Positions 62,001 through 64,000 of a DNA stretch of 64,000 nucleotides are shown in pieces. The notes under the pieces are model-generated. The model was not told where the DNA came from, did not search any database, and was given only the letters and a program-made list of their open reading frames with translations. A program made the translations under genes and the position numbers. The DNA comes from Spartobacteria bacterium (GTDB taxonomy: Bacteria > Verrucomicrobiota > Verrucomicrobiia > Chthoniobacterales > UBA10450), in NCBI GenBank assembly GCA_003134785.1, contig PLCN01000019.1, positions 217,699-281,698 on the forward strand, written 5' to 3'. Each line of letters opens with the position of its first letter. The first letter of the stretch is position 1.

Positions 62001-64000
62001 GCCTATTGCGCGACGCCGCTACGCCGGTCGACTATACTCAACTTATCGAGGTATCGCAGCGCGCCTGTTCTGGTCGATACCAAAGATTCGACCGATTACC
62101 CCAAGACGTTGCGCGCGCGCATTTTGAACTACTGGCCGTCCACCGCGCAGCGAGCCAAAGAGATCTCGACGCGTTCGCAGCCGACGTCATCAGACGGTCC
62201 AACGATGTTTTTCATCTCGGGCAACGCCTCTCGGCTTTGCGATCCGTAGCGCGGCAGCAACATCTTACTTGTTTTCGGCTTCCTTTAGAGATTTCTGCAA
62301 GGCGGTCAATCGAGTCAGACGGGCAAGAGGGTCCTGAGCAGCGTGCGCGATGGTGGGTGCAGCTAGCTCGCGCCGTCCTCCCGCTTAACAAAGCTGAATC
62401 AGCTGCTTACTTCGATCTTGCCATTGAAGCAGTCTCTAAATTCGGCGATGAAATCGTCGAACGCTGGCAGGCCGTAATTTCGTTAGCCAACCGAGTCGCC
62501 GGAGTGAAAGACTTGCGACCAGATCTAGCTTACCGATTTTTCAAAGTAGCCGAGGTCATAGGCGATAACGTCGCGCGCGAAAAATATTGGGATCGAGATG
62601 AGGTTTTTAGTGTCGGGTCTCGCCTTGCTCCTAGTGCGGCGTTCGCTGCAATTAGCCGCTGGCGGGACCGGCATGTCGGCTTTCTTCCACGGCAACTGCC
62701 AAGCCTCCTTTCTTCGGCAGTAACCGGCAAGGTAATTCCTCCCAATGTAGCCTGGTCCTTCACTGGCTTTTTCGGTTGTTATGGCTCTCCTGAGTTCACC
62801 GTTACTTGCATCTCCCACTCTCACTCGAAGCTGCTGAAACAAACTATTTTCGATGCCGCAGTACGGGATTATCAGCTAGTCGGTCCGCAGTATTACGAGC
62901 TAGCCGGTCACAAATTGAAGGGTGCAACAACCCTTCAGGACTGTGCTACCGAACATGGTCTCAACGCGGGGGCGCTTGATCTGTTTTTGCTGGAACTCAA
63001 GAAGGCGACTGTCGCTCCAGCCCCACACGTAAGTGTGACACGACAAGCCGAGCCTGCCGAGGCTATCTCCGACACCACGGTTTCGCTATTGGAGAATTTG
63101 GTTCTCACCACAGCTGAGGGTATAACCGAAGCGATCCGACGTTTCGACGAGCTCAATGTGCGAATCGAATTTTCCGCCTTTTGGCTCGAAATCGTTCGAC
63201 GCGTTTCCCCTGGCGATGAGATAAAGTTTCTGAATGCCTTATTAGCAGCCGAGACCGCTGACGCGTTCGATGTCATCTTCTGTCTCGAAGCCGTTTTTAA
63301 AATTTGGCCGAATCAAATTGCAGTAAAACGTAATTGGCCCTTCTTCACGAAGAAACTTGGCAAACGTTTTCCACTTCGATTCTCCAATGTCGAAAGCTTA
63401 CATCATTGGTTTCCTGCTCGCGCATTCGACGAGCAATCCCTTATTGCGCTGCGAGAAGGTGCGATCGAAGGACTGGCAGAATCGCTGGAACTGCTTCCCG
63501 CAAGCGCCCTTTTCGGGTTTGTCACCTCAATCGCTCATTCATTAACGGCGGCCGAAGCCAACGAGGTCCTCGAATTCGGTATCTCACGATTCGAATTGCA
63601 TATCGCGCCAGACTACGCCGATGGCTCTTGGTCAGATTGGCTTCGTCCGCCAGAAAGCATTTCCGACGCAGTGACTGGATTTCTCTGGTCTGCACTCGCC
63701 TCGCCGGATTCAGCCGAACGATGGCAAGCGGCTCACTGTGTCCGACGCTTGGTCGAACTGTCGTGCGATAATGAGATTGCATCGTTGCTACGATGGCTAC
63801 AAAACGAGGGAGTAGGTCCTTTCGGAAGCCAACGCTTTCCATTTTATCGACTGCACGCAATCCTATACTTGCTCATCGGGCTTGCACGGGCCGCAATCGA
63901 CAATCCCCAGCCGCTGCTACCCCACGCAAAAACATTCGCGGACTTGGCCTTGACTGGGATGCCGCACCTCCTAATTCAGAGTACTTCTGCGGCGATTGCT
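59018..64000 (+). CDS. Avs-like STAND NTPase with an N-terminal PD-(D/E)xK nuclease-like domain (continues past the window)
   Basis: From GTG 59018 the frame stays open to the last base: 1661 codons with no stop (an in-frame TAG at 58985-58987 sets the upstream limit). The head has GDVFHYRWAARRCLRLL, then YVIDVAEY (Asp54) and YFQLKHS (Q72-L-K74), a restriction-endonuclease-like D...QxK centre similar to DUF4297/Cap4-type nucleases. The STAND ATPase has Walker A AAGGVGKTVIARQL (Lys282), Walker B LLVICVDAADNAE (Asp379) and an Arg sensor-like VTLCRTERV. The remaining 1200 residues are helical, TPR-like, the usual sensor part. Size and order match Avs anti-phage sensors. Confidence 0.85.
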   Translation, partial: MQNAAVRYSRAGDVFHYRWAARRCLRLLDFNSQLECVVIEGSRENHQAGEYVIDVAEYSQANGQPSSVDYFQLKHSTVQTHLKLSLNDLKDTLSGFAKRYKDALKNLSNPNAAPQITFAVVSNRRVSQILTNTVGKISTGESLPKKVASQWHTITDLNSDQLRQFCSILSFIDGEGDYVVQKEKLQAEVTEYIAGFVHTDEVEKLITLVQQRVLPDSPNGEIYREDVLSRLGVSSEGDLFPRSPKFEPLDQPIIREQYDEILRLVVAAEKPLIIHAAGGVGKTVIARQLVGSLPKGSFGIVYDCFGGGTYRNVSQPRHRASDGLIQIANELAAHGLCRTLIGPNQTADALFRAFLNRLEQAVHSLREVTPAALLVICVDAADNAEMAAQDVDETSFIRSLIRERLPKGCQLVTLCRTERVTLLDPPTTVTSYALNPFSDSETMTHLRRFWPDATARDGVELHRLTAGNPRVQATALAMKNQSLERVLESLGPLGTTVDEQINLQLAAAINQMKDRSPTIARAQIDAICGGLANLPPFVPLEVLAQAARVDTSAVRSFVNDLGRPLWLTDDSVQFRDEPTETWFRNNFSATPSQIGAHLEAISPLAKTHSYVARSLPQLLLRAGRHQQLIELALSDDLLPENSPIDARNIRVYRLQFAFRSALKLKRFADAARLALRAGEEIAGDSRQTALLQDNVDLIAPLQDTQRVQELAYRQSLHVSWDGSANVYSASLLSSVAELKGDARAYLRAAHHWLRIYFEQREKNKDKDHFGRDALSDDELAEFAWATLNLSGPADCVNFLIGWRPAEVPFRITRLLVKRLVDAERYEEIEQIASHGSKNLYLVLAVTDELGEVALYPSKRVLSRSLSILADEKKRIKTSQDTLDRTPLVPAIVSFAEACAHQGLATEKIRAVLDHYVAERAHPSLARDHYQETPNVFLRGAALRRVLKDDFSVEVRDLLPPRASDGNLSHAGSAGEDASLRQVLEGLFPWYMFRARLLRDAATPVDYTQLIEVSQRACSGRYQRFDRLPQDVARAHFELLAVHRAASQRDLDAFAADVIRRSNDVFHLGQRLSALRSVARQQHLTCFRLPLEISARRSIESDGQEGPEQRARWWVQLARAVLPLNKAESAAYFDLAIEAVSKFGDEIVERWQAVISLANRVAGVKDLRPDLAYRFFKVAEVIGDNVAREKYWDRDEVFSVGSRLAPSAAFAAISRWRDRHVGFLPRQLPSLLSSAVTGKVIPPNVAWSFTGFFGCYGSPEFTVTCISHSHSKLLKQTIFDAAVRDYQLVGPQYYELAGHKLKGATTLQDCATEHGLNAGALDLFLLELKKATVAPAPHVSVTRQAEPAEAISDTTVSLLENLVLTTAEGITEAIRRFDELNVRIEFSAFWLEIVRRVSPGDEIKFLNALLAAETADAFDVIFCLEAVFKIWPNQIAVKRNWPFFTKKLGKRFPLRFSNVESLHHWFPARAFDEQSLIALREGAIEGLAESLELLPASALFGFVTSIAHSLTAAEANEVLEFGISRFELHIAPDYADGSWSDWLRPPESISDAVTGFLWSALASPDSAERWQAAHCVRRLVELSCDNEIASLLRWLQNEGVGPFGSQRFPFYRLHAILYLLIGLARAAIDNPQPLLPHAKTFADLALTGMPHLLIQSTSAAIA

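Noticed and set aside
1..64000. CRISPR array or cas genes
   Set aside because: No regularly spaced direct repeats and no Cas motifs were seen; the inverted-repeat families are dispersed, not arrayed.

Overview
The window is high-GC bacterial DNA. It looks like a soil Verrucomicrobiota chromosome (Chthoniobacterales or 'Udaeobacter'-like). That placement is an inference from gene content: an alpha-2-macroglobulin/PBP1C pair, a GxxExxY protein, BNR-repeat protein and TTG/GTG starts. It also rests on several families of inverted repeats lying between genes. No rRNA gene is present to fix the taxonomy.

Region 1 (1-25.7 kb) is chromosomal core. It holds the first codons of a QueA-like gene, an SDR oxidoreductase, alpha-2-macroglobulin and pbpC, a DUF1003 protein, a UvrD/PcrA helicase, a GxxExxY protein inside an inverted repeat, malQ, mdh, purC, an RlmI-like rRNA methyltransferase, a small methyltransferase, a GT-C membrane glycosyltransferase, a GT8-like transferase, two coiled-coil membrane proteins, gatC-gatA, and a GT2 glycosyltransferase next to a decayed methyltransferase/GT2 remnant.

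Region 2 (25.8-36.7 kb) is accessory chromosome. It has a polytopic membrane protein, a three-gene SsuABC/TauABC-type ABC transporter, a large secreted BNR-repeat protein, a beta-lactamase-fold serine hydrolase split from its membrane domain by a frameshift, a frameshifted DJ-1/PfpI gene, the tail of a MacB/FtsX-like permease, a ChrB-domain fragment and tRNA-Thr(CGT).

Region 3 (36.9-64 kb, open at the right edge) is an integrative mobile element beside the tRNA. The integration and maintenance genes are a tyrosine recombinase, an excisionase-like HTH protein and a HigBA toxin-antitoxin pair. The transfer genes are a MobF (TrwC/TraI-type) relaxase, a candidate oriT, a traK/traL/traM-like trio and a type IV coupling protein; no mating-pair-formation genes are visible. 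The cargo looks like conflict or defence genes: a 1387-aa GHKL-ATPase/HNH-nuclease fusion, two tandem HEPN proteins, a trypsin-like protease flanked by a duplicated leader, a frameshifted adenine methylase/SNF2 helicase of about 1700 aa, and a DUF4062/TIR-like protein translationally coupled to it.

The last cargo gene is a very large reading frame that runs off the right end (59018 to 64000, 1661 codons without a stop). It encodes a PD-(D/E)xK nuclease-like head, a STAND P-loop NTPase and a long helical C-terminus, the architecture of Avs (AVAST) anti-phage sensors. This gene and the GHKL-HNH protein are the strongest candidates for an undescribed defence system. Three apparent frameshifts (about 34.84, 35.66 and 55.01 kb) all sit at short A-runs, so sequencing error must be excluded before any of those genes is called dead.
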